64,000 nucleotides of DNA from DASTFP01 sp963744345 (lineage in GTDB: Bacteria > Verrucomicrobiota > Verrucomicrobiia > Chthoniobacterales > Terrimicrobiaceae): contig CAVUTD010000006.1 in assembly GCA_963744345.1 (NCBI GenBank), positions 1 through 64,000 of the forward strand, read 5' to 3'. Under the pieces are notes generated by a model that saw only the letters and a list, made by a program, of their open reading frames with translations, was not told where the DNA came from and did not search any database. Below are positions 16,482-25,476 of the stretch, piece by piece. A program made the position numbers and the translations under genes. How positions within the stretch are numbered: the stretch's first letter is position 1; each line of letters opens with the position of its first letter.

Positions 16482-16964
16482 ATGGATGCGAACGTCTTAG
16501 AACGCGTGCGCGAGAGCTTGCACGAGTTCCTCACAAGCAAGGGGCTACGACGTACGGTGCAGCGCGAGGCAATTGTTGACGCAGCGTTTGGGACGAGCGA
16601 GCACTTCACTGCCGAGGAACTGTTGGTGATGGCAAGAAGGATCGAGAGATCTGTTTCTCGAGCAACCGTTTATCGCACTTTGCCTCTCCTTGTGCAGAGC
16701 GGCTTGCTGCACGAACTCGACTTGGGCTCTGACACCAAGATTTACGATCCGAACTTTGTCGAGCACCCAACTCACAATCATTTGATTTGCGTGGATTGCG
16801 ACAAGATCATCGAGTTCGAAGACATCAACATGGAGTTGCTAGAGAATTGCATTACGAGGCGATTGGGGTTTTCTCCCGCAAGCAAAGCGGTGAAAATAGA
16901 GGGGCATTGCGACGAACTCAAACTCAAGGGAACCTGCCGCAATCAAAGGCGATCGCACTCTTAG
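16482..16964 (+). CDS. Fur family metal-responsive transcriptional regulator
   Basis: A 160-aa Fur-family repressor. The winged helix spans about residues 10-85 (GLRRTVQREAIVDAAF, SRATVYRTLPLLVQSGLL). The dimerisation/metal domain has HNHLICVDCDKIIEFED, with H98/H100 and a CxxC pair at C103/C106, and GHCDELKLKGTC, with C143 and C152. The subtype (Fur, Zur or PerR) cannot be settled from sequence; the second cysteine pair is unusually spaced. It heads an operon with argH, a NUDIX gene and tatC. A plausible target is the metal ABC operon at 23.9-25.9 kb, which has palindromes upstream. Confidence 0.9.
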   Translation: MDANVLERVRESLHEFLTSKGLRRTVQREAIVDAAFGTSEHFTAEELLVMARRIERSVSRATVYRTLPLLVQSGLLHELDLGSDTKIYDPNFVEHPTHNHLICVDCDKIIEFEDINMELLENCITRRLGFSPASKAVKIEGHCDELKLKGTCRNQRRSHS

Positions 16965-16970
16965 GAGCTA

Positions 16971-18338
16971 ATGCGGCAGGGACGCTTTCAGCAGGCGCCC
17001 TCAAGCCTGCTCAGGACGTACACCGAATCAGTCTCCTTCGATTGGCGGCTGTACCGGCACGACATTCGGGGCAGCATCGCTCATGCGCGTGCTCTGCGAA
17101 ACGCCGGCGTTCTGGCGGAGCACGAATTTGAGAGCATCAGAAAAGGGCTCTTGGAGATTGAGGAGGATATTGCTTCGGGCCGCTTTCGCTTTGATCCGGA
17201 GCTTGAGGACGTGCATATGAATATCGAAGCCGAACTTACGCGGCGGATCGGCGATGCCGGCGGTAAACTGCACACCGCCCGCAGTCGCAACGATCAAGTG
17301 GCTCTCGACCTGCGGCTTTATGTGCGGGACGAAATTGCGATTTTGTGCAATCTGGTCAGAGCGTTTCAGAGGGCACTCGTCGAGTTGGCCCACCGACATA
17401 CCGGAGTGGTGATGCCCGGATATACCCACCTCCAGCGAGCACAGCCTGTCTTTGTCGCTCATCATTTGCTTGCCTATGTTGAGATGGCTGCGCGGGATTC
17501 CGGCCGGCTAAATGATTGCGCCAAGCGACTCGATGACATGCCCCTGGGGTCGGGCGCTATTGCGGGATCAACGATTGTGGTTGATCGGACAGCGATCGCC
17601 AGAGAGCTGGGTTTTTCCGCCGTGACGCAGAATAGCATGGATGCCGTCTCGGATCGGGATTTCGGCTGCGAATTCCTCGCGGCCCTGGCCATTTTGGGCA
17701 TGCATCTCTCAAGATTAAGTGAGGACATCATTCTTTGGACATCTGCGGAGTTTGGGTTCATTGAACTCAGCGATGAGCACGCCACCGGCTCAAGCCTTAT
17801 GCCGCAAAAGAAGAACCCGGATATCGCGGAATTGACCCGCGGCAAGACGGGCCGGTTGTACGGGAACCTCGTTTCGCTCCTCAGCACGATGAAGGGCTTA
17901 CCGCTGACGTACAACCGAGATATGCAAGAAGATAAGGAAGCGATTTTCGACTCCGTGGACACAGCAAAGTCGGCACTCCAGGTTTTCGCTGAAATGATTG
18001 ATAAAGCGCGTTTCGTGGAGGGGAGAACGTCACAAGCAGCGAACGACCCGGGACTTCTTGCGACCGACCTGGCTGATCGGCTCGTGCGAGGAGGAGTTCC
18101 CTTCCGCCAGGCTCATGAGATCGTGGGCAAGCTCGTTTTGACGGCCGCCCAGCGTGGGGTGCCGATTACCGCCCTCAGCCCGCAAGAGTTTCTGAAGGCC
18201 AATCGCTTGTTGACTCCAGAAGTCGTGCGGGAGACGTTTAATGTGCATCGGGGGCTATCGGCGCGGCTCGCTCCCGGAGCTCCCTCCCCCGACAATGTCA
18301 CGCAACGGATAGCGCACTGGAGAAAGATCCTTCAATGA
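16971..18338 (+). CDS. argH: argininosuccinate lyase
   Basis: A 455-aa cytosolic enzyme that splits argininosuccinate into arginine and fumarate, the last step of arginine synthesis. The fumarase-superfamily signature GSSLMPQKKNPD is at about residues 273-284, with upstream motifs KLHTARSRNDQVALDLRL and PGYTHLQRAQPV. The length is normal. The start ATG lies 6 nt after the Fur-family stop, and the stop overlaps the NUDIX start by 4 nt (ATGA), so the two are translationally coupled. No other arginine genes are nearby. Confidence 0.96.
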   Translation: MRQGRFQQAPSSLLRTYTESVSFDWRLYRHDIRGSIAHARALRNAGVLAEHEFESIRKGLLEIEEDIASGRFRFDPELEDVHMNIEAELTRRIGDAGGKLHTARSRNDQVALDLRLYVRDEIAILCNLVRAFQRALVELAHRHTGVVMPGYTHLQRAQPVFVAHHLLAYVEMAARDSGRLNDCAKRLDDMPLGSGAIAGSTIVVDRTAIARELGFSAVTQNSMDAVSDRDFGCEFLAALAILGMHLSRLSEDIILWTSAEFGFIELSDEHATGSSLMPQKKNPDIAELTRGKTGRLYGNLVSLLSTMKGLPLTYNRDMQEDKEAIFDSVDTAKSALQVFAEMIDKARFVEGRTSQAANDPGLLATDLADRLVRGGVPFRQAHEIVGKLVLTAAQRGVPITALSPQEFLKANRLLTPEVVRETFNVHRGLSARLAPGAPSPDNVTQRIAHWRKILQ

Positions 18339-18907
18339 AGTTCGGCGCAGATCAAATTTGGCACGTGTTCAACAGCGAGGCGCTTTGCGAGACGCCTTAT
18401 CTCAGCATTTATCGCGAGCATATCGGCACCCCTTCCCGGCCGAACGGCGTCACTTGGATGGTCGCCAAGCGCCACACTGCTGCAGTCGTCGCACCAAGGA
18501 CAACGGACGGCAGATTTATCTTGATCCGCCAGGAGCGGATCGCGGTGCGCAAAGTCTTGTGGGAGTTTCCGGCCGGGCAGGTGGACGGAGAAGTCACTGA
18601 GGCGAGCATTTACGAGACGGCTTTAAGAGAGCTAGGGGAGGAGGCCGGGGTCGCATGTTCCAGCGAGCTGATCTCCCTCGGTTACTTCTTTTCTTCAGTG
18701 GGGTTTACGGATGAATGCTGCCATCTCTTTCTGGCGAGTGATGTCGTTCCGCGGCCGCAAGGCTTTGATCACGACGAGCACGAAGCGATTCTCGAGGTGG
18801 GTAAGTTTTCCGACGAGGAGCTGGCGGGACTAATTGCCTCCGGAGAGATCGTCGACTCGAATACTCTTGCGACATATGCAAGGTTAAAAGCGCGAAAATT
18901 GATCTGA
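18335..18907 (+). CDS. NUDIX hydrolase, ADP-ribose pyrophosphatase-like
   Basis: A 190-aa protein with the NUDIX helix around residues 80-105 (FPAGQVDGEVTEAS, then ALRELGEEAGV). The REL-x-EE-x-G core binds Mg, although the Gly-x5-Glu part of the box is imperfect. The fold and the FPAGQVD motif resemble ADP-ribose/ADP-sugar pyrophosphatases. It lies between argH (ATGA overlap) and tatC (1-nt overlap) in a tight operon. Confidence 0.88.
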   Translation: MKFGADQIWHVFNSEALCETPYLSIYREHIGTPSRPNGVTWMVAKRHTAAVVAPRTTDGRFILIRQERIAVRKVLWEFPAGQVDGEVTEASIYETALRELGEEAGVACSSELISLGYFFSSVGFTDECCHLFLASDVVPRPQGFDHDEHEAILEVGKFSDEELAGLIASGEIVDSNTLATYARLKARKLI

Positions 18908-19704
18908 TGAATTGGCAACGCTTCTTTGATTTTCGGGCGATGCGCGACGAGCCCAAGCCATTTCTCCATCACTTGGAAGACCTCCGGATGATGCTCATTA
19001 AAATGGTCGTCGTCCTTGTTTTGATGATGGGCCTCGGGTTTGCCTTTCAGAAGACCATCGTTGAAGTCATCGAGCGTCCTCTGCTTCTCATCGATCCCGA
19101 ACGGAGCAGTCTGACGAATTTTGGCGTGGCCGATCCGCTGACCATAGCCATCGAGCTTTCCTTTTATGCAGGGCTCGTCATGGCGTTCCCTTTCCTGGTG
19201 CTCTTTGTGGCCGAGTTCGTCTTACCGGCACTGACTCCTAAGGAGAGACGCCTGCTGTACCCGGCCGCTGCGGTATCATTCGGACTCTTCCTGGCGGGCG
19301 TGTTTTTCGCTTACTACTGTGTTTTACCGCCAGCGCTGAAGTACTTCTTCGACTATGCAAAATCTCTGAATTGGAAGCCGCTGTGGAGCGTCCGCGAGTA
19401 TTTCTCTTTCACGACGCAATTTGTCCTTTCCTTTGGTCTTGCCTTCGAGTTGCCGTTGGCTGTGCTGCTTCTGGTGAAATTGGAGATTGTTACCTGTGAG
19501 GTACTGCAGAAGACACGCGCTTTTGCGGTGGTCATCATTCTCTTTCTGTCGGCCGTGATCACTCCGACCACAGATCTCATAACTCTGATCCTCATGGGCG
19601 GACCGATGTATCTGCTTTATGAAGGATGTATCCTCATCGCCTGGTTCATGGAAAGAAAGGCGCGCCGTCATTCCTCGCTGGCGGCGAATTCGACTCGCGG
19701 GTAG
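18907..19704 (+). CDS. tatC: twin-arginine translocase subunit TatC
   Basis: A 265-aa protein with six membrane spans and the TatC N-terminus (PKPFLHHLEDLRMMLIK). Conserved features include FGVADPLTIAIELSFYAGLV, a short FAYYCVLPPALKYFF span and the late SAVITPTTDLITLILMGGPM. TatC is the signal-peptide receptor of the Tat system; TatA/TatB are not in the window. The Rieske and molybdo-enzyme genes of this region are typical users of Tat in general, though no Tat signal was seen here. The 3' end overlaps the convergent recQ by 37 nt. Confidence 0.95.
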   Translation: MNWQRFFDFRAMRDEPKPFLHHLEDLRMMLIKMVVVLVLMMGLGFAFQKTIVEVIERPLLLIDPERSSLTNFGVADPLTIAIELSFYAGLVMAFPFLVLFVAEFVLPALTPKERRLLYPAAAVSFGLFLAGVFFAYYCVLPPALKYFFDYAKSLNWKPLWSVREYFSFTTQFVLSFGLAFELPLAVLLLVKLEIVTCEVLQKTRAFAVVIILFLSAVITPTTDLITLILMGGPMYLLYEGCILIAWFMERKARRHSSLAANSTRG

Positions 19705-21506
19705 GTCTCGAGGTAACCGGCAATGAGGGCGGCAAAGGGCGCTCCGAATTCTCGAAGCTTGCGTTCTCCGACGCCGAAAATTCCTCGCATGCTCTCCTGC
19801 GTTGGGGGATAACATCGCGCCATCTGCCGGAGCGTGGCGTCGCCAAAGATCACGTAAGCTGGCACACCTCGTTCGTCGGCGAGCCGTTTGCGAAGCTCGC
19901 GCAGGCGACTGAATAAGACTTCGTCGCACTCGATCGCTCCGGCGCGCCGCGGCAAGCGCTTGGCCTTTTGTTGCACCAGAGGTTTGGTGAGCATAATCAC
20001 GCGGCGCGAGCGCAAGGCATCGAGGCCGCTCGGGGAGATTTCAACGATCGGGAATTCGCCTCCCGACTGCACGAGATATCCCAGCCGGAGGAGCTCGCGC
20101 CCGATGGCGGACCATTCCGCTCGGCTGAGCTCTGCTCCGATTCCGTAGGTGGTCAATTTATGATGATCCCAGCGTCGCACCTTGTCCGTTCGCGCCCCCG
20201 TGAGCACTTCTATGACATGGCTAATTCCGGTGGCGAAGCCGCTCGCTTGTCGGACGCGATAAACGCAAGAGAGAAATTTTTGCGCGAGCGTCGTTCCATC
20301 ATAAGTGGCTCGGGGTTCCAAGCAGTTGTCGCATGCTCCGCAATTTTGGGCGGGGAACTGCTCGCCGAAATAGGCAAGCAATTCACGTCGGCGACAAGTG
20401 GAGCATTCCGCATAGTGGAGCATTTGGCGGAGTTGTGCGCGAGCGGTCTGCTGTTCCTGAGTATCGGAGATTTCCTCGATGAAATGGACCTGCTTGGCGG
20501 CATCGCCCGCACTGAACAGAAGCAGGCAGTCTGCCGGGAGGCTGTCGCGACCCGAACGCCCCGTCTCCTGATAATAACCTTCGATATTCTTCGGCAGGTC
20601 ATGGTGAATCACCCAACGGACGTTCGGTTTGTTAATCCCCATGCCAAAGGCAATTGTCGCGCAAATAATCCGCGTCTCATCTCGGAGGAAAAGCTCCTGA
20701 TTTTCGGCGCGACTTGAGGAATCCAGACCGGCGTGATACGGTCGAGCCGCAAATCCGCGCGTTGACAGGGAAGTGGCAAGCCGCTCGGCAGTCGATCGGG
20801 TAGCGCAATAGATTATACCGCTGTCATCCTGACGCTTGCCGATGAAGTCGAGTATCTGCCGAAGCGGCTGATCTTTCGGAGCCACTTGATACGACAGATT
20901 GGGGCGATTGAAGCTGGCAATGAAAACAGCAGGATTGGAGAGCTGGAGATGGTTAATGATGTCCGTTCTTACTCGGGTGGTTGCGGTGGCCGTCAAAGCC
21001 ATCACCGGTATATTTGGCAGAAGCGAACGCAGCTGAGAAAGCTGACGATATTCCGGACGAAAATCGTGGCCCCATTCCGAAACGCAGTGTGCTTCGTCGA
21101 TCGCCAGCGCGGCGACTCTCCAGGAGCGCAGATTGTTCTTCCAATCGTCAAGCATCAGGCGCTCCGGCGCCGCATAAAGCAGGTGGAATTCTCCCCGGTG
21201 TAAACGACAAAGCCGGGCTTTGTACTCCGGGGCATCCAGGGTGGAATTGAGGTAGGTTGCAGCAACCCCGACCGCCTGTAGCTGATCAACCTGATCTTTC
21301 ATTAGCGCGATCAGAGGCGAGACAACCACGGTGAGTCCCTGCCGAAGCAGAGCGGGCAGCTGAAAGCACAGGGACTTTCCGCCTCCGGTCGGGAGGAGTG
21401 CAAAGACATCCCGACCCTCCAGACTGGACTGAATGATCTCCTGCTGCAGTGATCGAAATGCCGAGTAGCCAAAGGTCTTTTTGAGGGTTTCTAGCAGATC
21501 GGACAT
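19668..21506 (-). CDS. recQ: ATP-dependent DNA helicase RecQ
   Basis: A 612-aa full-length RecQ. Walker A is PTGGGKS (residues 39-45), the DEAH box is at 137-140, and QETGRSGRD marks motif VI. The zinc-binding subdomain has CSTCRRRELLAYF and CGACDNC, followed by an RQC winged helix and a C-terminal HRDC domain (LRELRKRLADERGVPAYVIF). The ATG at 21506 is preferred over an upstream frame extension to 21554, which lacks family similarity. RecQ works in recombination repair and fork maintenance. The gene converges on tatC with a 37-nt overlap. Confidence 0.96.
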   Translation of the reverse strand: MSDLLETLKKTFGYSAFRSLQQEIIQSSLEGRDVFALLPTGGGKSLCFQLPALLRQGLTVVVSPLIALMKDQVDQLQAVGVAATYLNSTLDAPEYKARLCRLHRGEFHLLYAAPERLMLDDWKNNLRSWRVAALAIDEAHCVSEWGHDFRPEYRQLSQLRSLLPNIPVMALTATATTRVRTDIINHLQLSNPAVFIASFNRPNLSYQVAPKDQPLRQILDFIGKRQDDSGIIYCATRSTAERLATSLSTRGFAARPYHAGLDSSSRAENQELFLRDETRIICATIAFGMGINKPNVRWVIHHDLPKNIEGYYQETGRSGRDSLPADCLLLFSAGDAAKQVHFIEEISDTQEQQTARAQLRQMLHYAECSTCRRRELLAYFGEQFPAQNCGACDNCLEPRATYDGTTLAQKFLSCVYRVRQASGFATGISHVIEVLTGARTDKVRRWDHHKLTTYGIGAELSRAEWSAIGRELLRLGYLVQSGGEFPIVEISPSGLDALRSRRVIMLTKPLVQQKAKRLPRRAGAIECDEVLFSRLRELRKRLADERGVPAYVIFGDATLRQMARCYPPTQESMRGIFGVGERKLREFGAPFAALIAGYLETYPRVEFAASEE

Positions 21507-21597
21507 TGGCGAAGAATCATTGCAGGATCGACCGCGTCGGCGAGGAATTAACAATGCATGGCGGTGCCAGCCGCTTGCATTCCCCCATCCTTAAGCA

Positions 21598-21634
21598 AAC
21601 AAAAAAGCCCCGACGCCGTTGAGCGTCGGGGCTT
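21598..21634 (-). terminator. strong rho-independent terminator after the glutaredoxin-like gene
   Basis: A perfect 12-bp stem (21605-21616 with 21623-21634) and 6-nt loop is followed on the minus strand by TTTTTTGTTTG. It lies 28 nt after the glutaredoxin-like stop codon and would end the rpsA-glutaredoxin transcript before recQ. Confidence 0.88.
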
Positions 21635-21662
21635 TCTTCGCGGGAGGGAAATTCCTGCTGGT

Positions 21663-21998
21663 TTAGAACTTCATTTTGATCATCGCTTCGTGCTGCTCTT
21701 CGCTGCAGGGAGCGTTTAGAGGAACGTCCGTCGGCTTATCGCTTGAAGCGACAACACCGGTTTCGAGAAGATATTCTTCGAGTTCTTCCCCGCTAACATC
21801 AGCGAGCATCTCTCCGTTAACGTTAACGCATGGCGACAGCGGTTGACCACTCAGCTGTTCCATTTCGAAGCGATACTCCGGATTCTTGATGATGTCCTTT
21901 TCCTTATAGGGGAGCTCGTACTTCGCCAGCACCGCGCGCACGCCGTTGCTCCAGCCGCAATAGGTTTTCAGGTAAGCCGTGATTTCGATATTCTCCAT
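21663..21998 (-). CDS. glutaredoxin-like protein
   Basis: A 111-aa thioredoxin-fold protein. The active-site motif is C14-G-W-S17, one cysteine followed by serine, so it is monothiol-like. LSPCVNVNGEMLADVSGEEL supplies the cis-Pro and glutathione-binding strand. A C-terminal extension ends NAPCSEEQHEAMIKMKF. It may reduce mixed disulfides or carry iron-sulfur clusters. The ATG at 21998 is chosen over 22016 because the thioredoxin strand starts at once. It lies 33 nt downstream of rpsA on the same strand and is followed by a strong terminator. Confidence 0.85.
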   Translation of the reverse strand: MENIEITAYLKTYCGWSNGVRAVLAKYELPYKEKDIIKNPEYRFEMEQLSGQPLSPCVNVNGEMLADVSGEELEEYLLETGVVASSDKPTDVPLNAPCSEEQHEAMIKMKF

Positions 21999-22031
21999 GA
22001 TGTCAAATGTACCCAAATTCGTGATTGGCGC

Positions 22032-23717
22032 TCATTTCTTTTTCTTTGAATCGCCCGGGCGATACTCCTCCTCTGCGACTTCGAACGCCTGAGCTAATCC
22101 AACCATGTCTTCGCCAGGACGTAAAGTGTCAAGGGTCTCGGCCTCGCGCCGCAGCGCGTCATGATCGTAGTTCGCGGCCTTGATGGAAAGCCCGATGCGA
22201 CGCTCGGCTTTATCAACCTTGATCACGCGCGCCTCGACTTCCTGGCCAATTTTTAGGGCATCTTTCACCTTTTCCACACGATCCTCACTGATCTGCGAGA
22301 TGTGGACGAGTCCGTCGATATCATCTTGAAGCTGAACGAAGGCCCCGAAGTTGGTAATTTTGGTTACCGTTCCGTTGACCAGATCTCCAATCTTGAATCG
22401 AAGATCAATCTCCTTCCACGGATCATCCTCCAGCTGTTTGATGCCAAGACTTATGCGCTGGTTGACCTTATCGATGTCGATGACGACCGCTTCGATTTCG
22501 TCGCCTTTCTTGAGGACTTCGCTCGGATGGTTAATTTTTCGAGTCCAGGAAAGGTCCGAAACGTGAATCATGCCGTCGATTCCTTCCTCGAGTTCGACGA
22601 ACGCGCCGTAGGCCGTCATGTTGCGAACAGTGCCCTTGACCTGCTTGCCGATCATATAGCGGACTTCGATCTCATCCCAGGGGTTGGGCTCAAGTTGGCG
22701 CACGCCGAGAGAAATCTTCTGCTCGTCCTTGTTAACTCCCAAGACCACGGCCTCAATCTGCTGTCCCAGGGTGAGCACGTCGGACGGGCGTGCGACCCGT
22801 TTGGTCCAGGAGAGCTCCGAGACATGAATGAGACCCTCGACCCCCTCCTCAATCTGAACAAAGGCGCCGTAAGGCATGAGGCTTATCACCTTGCCTCTGA
22901 CTCTTTGTCCGACCGGGAAGCGTTCTTCGATACGGTCCCAAGGATTGGCCTGCATCTGTTTGATGCCGAGGGAGACGCGTTCCTTCTCCTTATTGATATC
23001 CAGCACTTGCACTTCGAGATGCTGACCGACCTTGAGAAGTTCGCCGGGATGGGTTAGCCGAGCCCAAGACATGTCGGTTACGTGAAGAAGTCCGTCGATA
23101 CCATCCAGGTCGATGAACGCCCCGAAGTCGGTGATATTTTTCACCATGCCGCTCACCTTATCGCCGATGTTGACGCTGCTCAGAAATCTCTGGCGTTTCT
23201 CCGCACGTTCCTGTTCGATGATTTCCCTTCGGCTAAGGACGACGTTCTTACGATCTTCGTTGATCTTGACGATCTTAAAATCATAGGTGTTCCCGACAAA
23301 TCCCTGCAGATCCTTCGGAGGAACGATATCGATTTGGGAAGCGGGGAGGAAGGCTTCGACGCCGACGTTAACCGTTAAACCGCCCTTAACAACCGCTTTA
23401 ACTTTTCCTTTGATGAGACCTTCGTCTCTGAAGACCGACACGATCTTCTCCCAGTTTTGACGAGCCGCAGCTTTCTCTTTGGAAAGGACAACCATTCCCT
23501 CGTCATTTTCCAGGCGCTCAAGAAGGACCTCGATCTCGTCGCCAATCTCTACATCGGAGGGATCTTCGAATTCACTTGCCGGAATGACCCCCTCGCTCTT
23601 GTAACCAATATCCACCAAAAACTCGCGTGGGCGGATTTCGAGAATGTGTCCTTTGACGATACTACCCTCCCGGTAATTTTTTACCGAGCTGGCGATCAGT
23701 TCCTGCAGGTCTGCCAT
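22032..23717 (-). CDS. rpsA: 30S ribosomal protein S1
   Basis: A 561-aa protein with six S1/OB-fold repeats. The four C-terminal repeats share the GxVxxxxxxGAFVxLxxxxDGLxHxS pattern, for example NITDFGAFIDLDGIDGLLHV and TKITNFGAFVQLQDDIDGLV. The N-terminal two are diverged ribosome-binding repeats. The length matches the E. coli protein. It binds mRNA on the 30S platform. A leader of about 150 nt upstream contains TTGCTT-17 nt-ATTCTA (23854-23826), a weak promoter candidate; a long leader would fit S1 autoregulation. Confidence 0.96.
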   Translation of the reverse strand: MADLQELIASSVKNYREGSIVKGHILEIRPREFLVDIGYKSEGVIPASEFEDPSDVEIGDEIEVLLERLENDEGMVVLSKEKAAARQNWEKIVSVFRDEGLIKGKVKAVVKGGLTVNVGVEAFLPASQIDIVPPKDLQGFVGNTYDFKIVKINEDRKNVVLSRREIIEQERAEKRQRFLSSVNIGDKVSGMVKNITDFGAFIDLDGIDGLLHVTDMSWARLTHPGELLKVGQHLEVQVLDINKEKERVSLGIKQMQANPWDRIEERFPVGQRVRGKVISLMPYGAFVQIEEGVEGLIHVSELSWTKRVARPSDVLTLGQQIEAVVLGVNKDEQKISLGVRQLEPNPWDEIEVRYMIGKQVKGTVRNMTAYGAFVELEEGIDGMIHVSDLSWTRKINHPSEVLKKGDEIEAVVIDIDKVNQRISLGIKQLEDDPWKEIDLRFKIGDLVNGTVTKITNFGAFVQLQDDIDGLVHISQISEDRVEKVKDALKIGQEVEARVIKVDKAERRIGLSIKAANYDHDALRREAETLDTLRPGEDMVGLAQAFEVAEEEYRPGDSKKKK

Positions 23718-23869
23718 AATGGCCGTAATGGTGTTGTCCTCGATGTGTTCAATGATCCCGATCCGCGTTTTCAGAAAGAATTTGCGCGGCGGCCAAATTC
23801 GGCATCCGACCGCTACCGGGTTTGGTAGAATAAAGGGTCGCTATTGGAAAGCAAATAAAATAACCTCGC

Positions 23870-24760
23870 CTATTTCCAACGTCGGAGAGACTCCTCGTGA
23901 AGATGACGTTTGCGCAGTCGTCTCGGAATCATGCCGTACCTGGGACCAAAGAGATAGGCGGCTACGAAGATGGCCCCTAGGACCATAACTATGGCAGGGC
24001 CCGAGGGGATGTTTGCCCAGAAGGAGATCAGGAGACCAATAACAGCTCCACTCATGCCGATGGTCCCGCCGCCCCAGGACATCGCAGCGTATGAATCACA
24101 GAGAAGGTAGACGGTAGCAGAGGGCAAGACGAGAAGTCCCAAGGAAAGGAGCACTCCGACGGCTTGCAGGGATGAAACCATTGCGAGGACAGTGAGGATG
24201 ACGATTAGTGCGAGAAGAATTCCAACATTTATCCTCTGCGTTCGTGCCACCGAGGCTTCGAAAAGGACTAATAACAGGGGCCGCTGCAAAGCTACAAGCG
24301 TCAGTAAGGTCAGCACGCTGATGGCATAGCTCATCCAGAGGTCACTATCTGCAATTCCCAGAATATTCCCGAAAAGAAAATGCTCCAGGCTGACTTGGAC
24401 ACGGGCGTGTTTAATGAGTGCGATGCCACAGGCAAAGGCCAAGATGTATAGTGCGGCCACTGCGGTTTCGTCCTTTATGCGCGAGCTGCTGGCAATGAGA
24501 TGCCCGCCCAACGCGACGAAAGTGGCGGCGAAAAGCCCACCAAGGAGCAGTCCGCCGGTATTCAACCCGGTGAGCATTGCTGCGAGCGCGAGCCCTGGAA
24601 GCATCGAATGGGAAAGGGCGTCGGCTACCAGGGCCAGGCGCCGCAGGACAACGTATGCGCCAAGAAAACCGTTTGTAAAACCGATGAGAACGCAGGCACA
24701 GAGCGCCCTTTGCATGAACTCGTATTGGAAAGGTTCGGTGATCCAGTTCATTTCAATCAC
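23870..24760 (-). CDS. metal ABC transporter permease (Zn/Mn type, ZnuB/MntB family)
   Basis: A 296-aa protein with about eight to nine membrane spans and family motifs FTNGFLGAYVVLRRLALVADALSHSMLPGLA near the N-terminus and LKSS-like loops in the middle (SSSRIKDETAVAALYI). It pairs with the ATPase gene just upstream (4-nt overlap). Such permeases import Zn2+, Mn2+ or Fe2+. The substrate-binding lipoprotein normally encoded with them is absent from the window. Confidence 0.92.
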   Translation of the reverse strand: MIEMNWITEPFQYEFMQRALCACVLIGFTNGFLGAYVVLRRLALVADALSHSMLPGLALAAMLTGLNTGGLLLGGLFAATFVALGGHLIASSSRIKDETAVAALYILAFACGIALIKHARVQVSLEHFLFGNILGIADSDLWMSYAISVLTLLTLVALQRPLLLVLFEASVARTQRINVGILLALIVILTVLAMVSSLQAVGVLLSLGLLVLPSATVYLLCDSYAAMSWGGGTIGMSGAVIGLLISFWANIPSGPAIVMVLGAIFVAAYLFGPRYGMIPRRLRKRHLHEESLRRWK

Positions 24761-25476
24761 CCACTGAAAACCTTGGTCGAAAACACTTTGTCGATGTTTT
24801 GTGTAGTCAGCGTGCAGGCGGTCTCACCAAAGGCGACCAGTTCTCCATTGAGAATGATGATATGATCGAAAAGATCGCGGGCATCAGCGAGATTGTGGTG
24901 TGATACAATCACCAGCTTGCCAGACTCTCTTAGCCGGTGAATCGCCTTGGCAAAGGCCACCGAGGAATTCTTGTCCAGACCGCTAAAGGGCTCGTCAAGC
25001 AGGTAAATGGTGGCCTCTTGGGACCAGGCGCGGGCAAGAAAGGCGCGGTGTTGCTGCCCGCCCGAGAGGGCCTTGATCTGCCTGTCGGCCAGCGTTTTTA
25101 GCTCTGTGATGCGCAAGGCCTCCTCGACAACAGCTTCATCTTGCACGCCAAAGGTTTTCCACGCTCCAAGCGCCGAATAGCGACCCATCTCCGCAAGTCC
25201 CCGCACCGTAATGGGAAAATCCCAATCCACCGTCTCCCTTTGGGGCACGTAAGTGATCAGACGCCCATCAGAAAGCTCGCGGCCTTGGAATCGGACCCGG
25301 CCGGTTTCCAATGGGAGCAGGCCCGCAAGGGCTTGGAGCAGTGTGGTCTTTCCCGCGCCATTGGGCCCGATCAAGCCAACGCACGAAGCGCTTTGTAGCG
25401 AGAGGTTCAAATGATGAACCGCGGGGATTCTGTGGTAGGAGACGGTCAGATCCTCGATTACCAAATGGTGACTCAC
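24757..25476 (-). CDS. metal ABC transporter ATP-binding protein (ZnuC/MntA family)
   Basis: A 239-aa ABC ATPase with Walker A GPNGAGKTT (37-45), the signature ALSGGQQ (136-142) and Walker B YLLDEPFSGLD (catalytic Glu162), followed by the switch His in IVSHHNLADA. The signature followed by HRAFLARAW is typical of metal-chelate/Zn-Mn importers. It overlaps the permease start by 4 nt and the preceding small gene by 1 nt, so the three form one translationally coupled unit. Confidence 0.94.
   Translation of the reverse strand: MSHHLVIEDLTVSYHRIPAVHHLNLSLQSASCVGLIGPNGAGKTTLLQALAGLLPLETGRVRFQGRELSDGRLITYVPQRETVDWDFPITVRGLAEMGRYSALGAWKTFGVQDEAVVEEALRITELKTLADRQIKALSGGQQHRAFLARAWSQEATIYLLDEPFSGLDKNSSVAFAKAIHRLRESGKLVIVSHHNLADARDLFDHIIILNGELVAFGETACTLTTQNIDKVFSTKVFSG

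Noticed and set aside
22302..23057. 251-codon frame antisense to rpsA
   Set aside because: It lies wholly within the clearly coding S1 gene and shows no domain; it mirrors the S1 repeat pattern.
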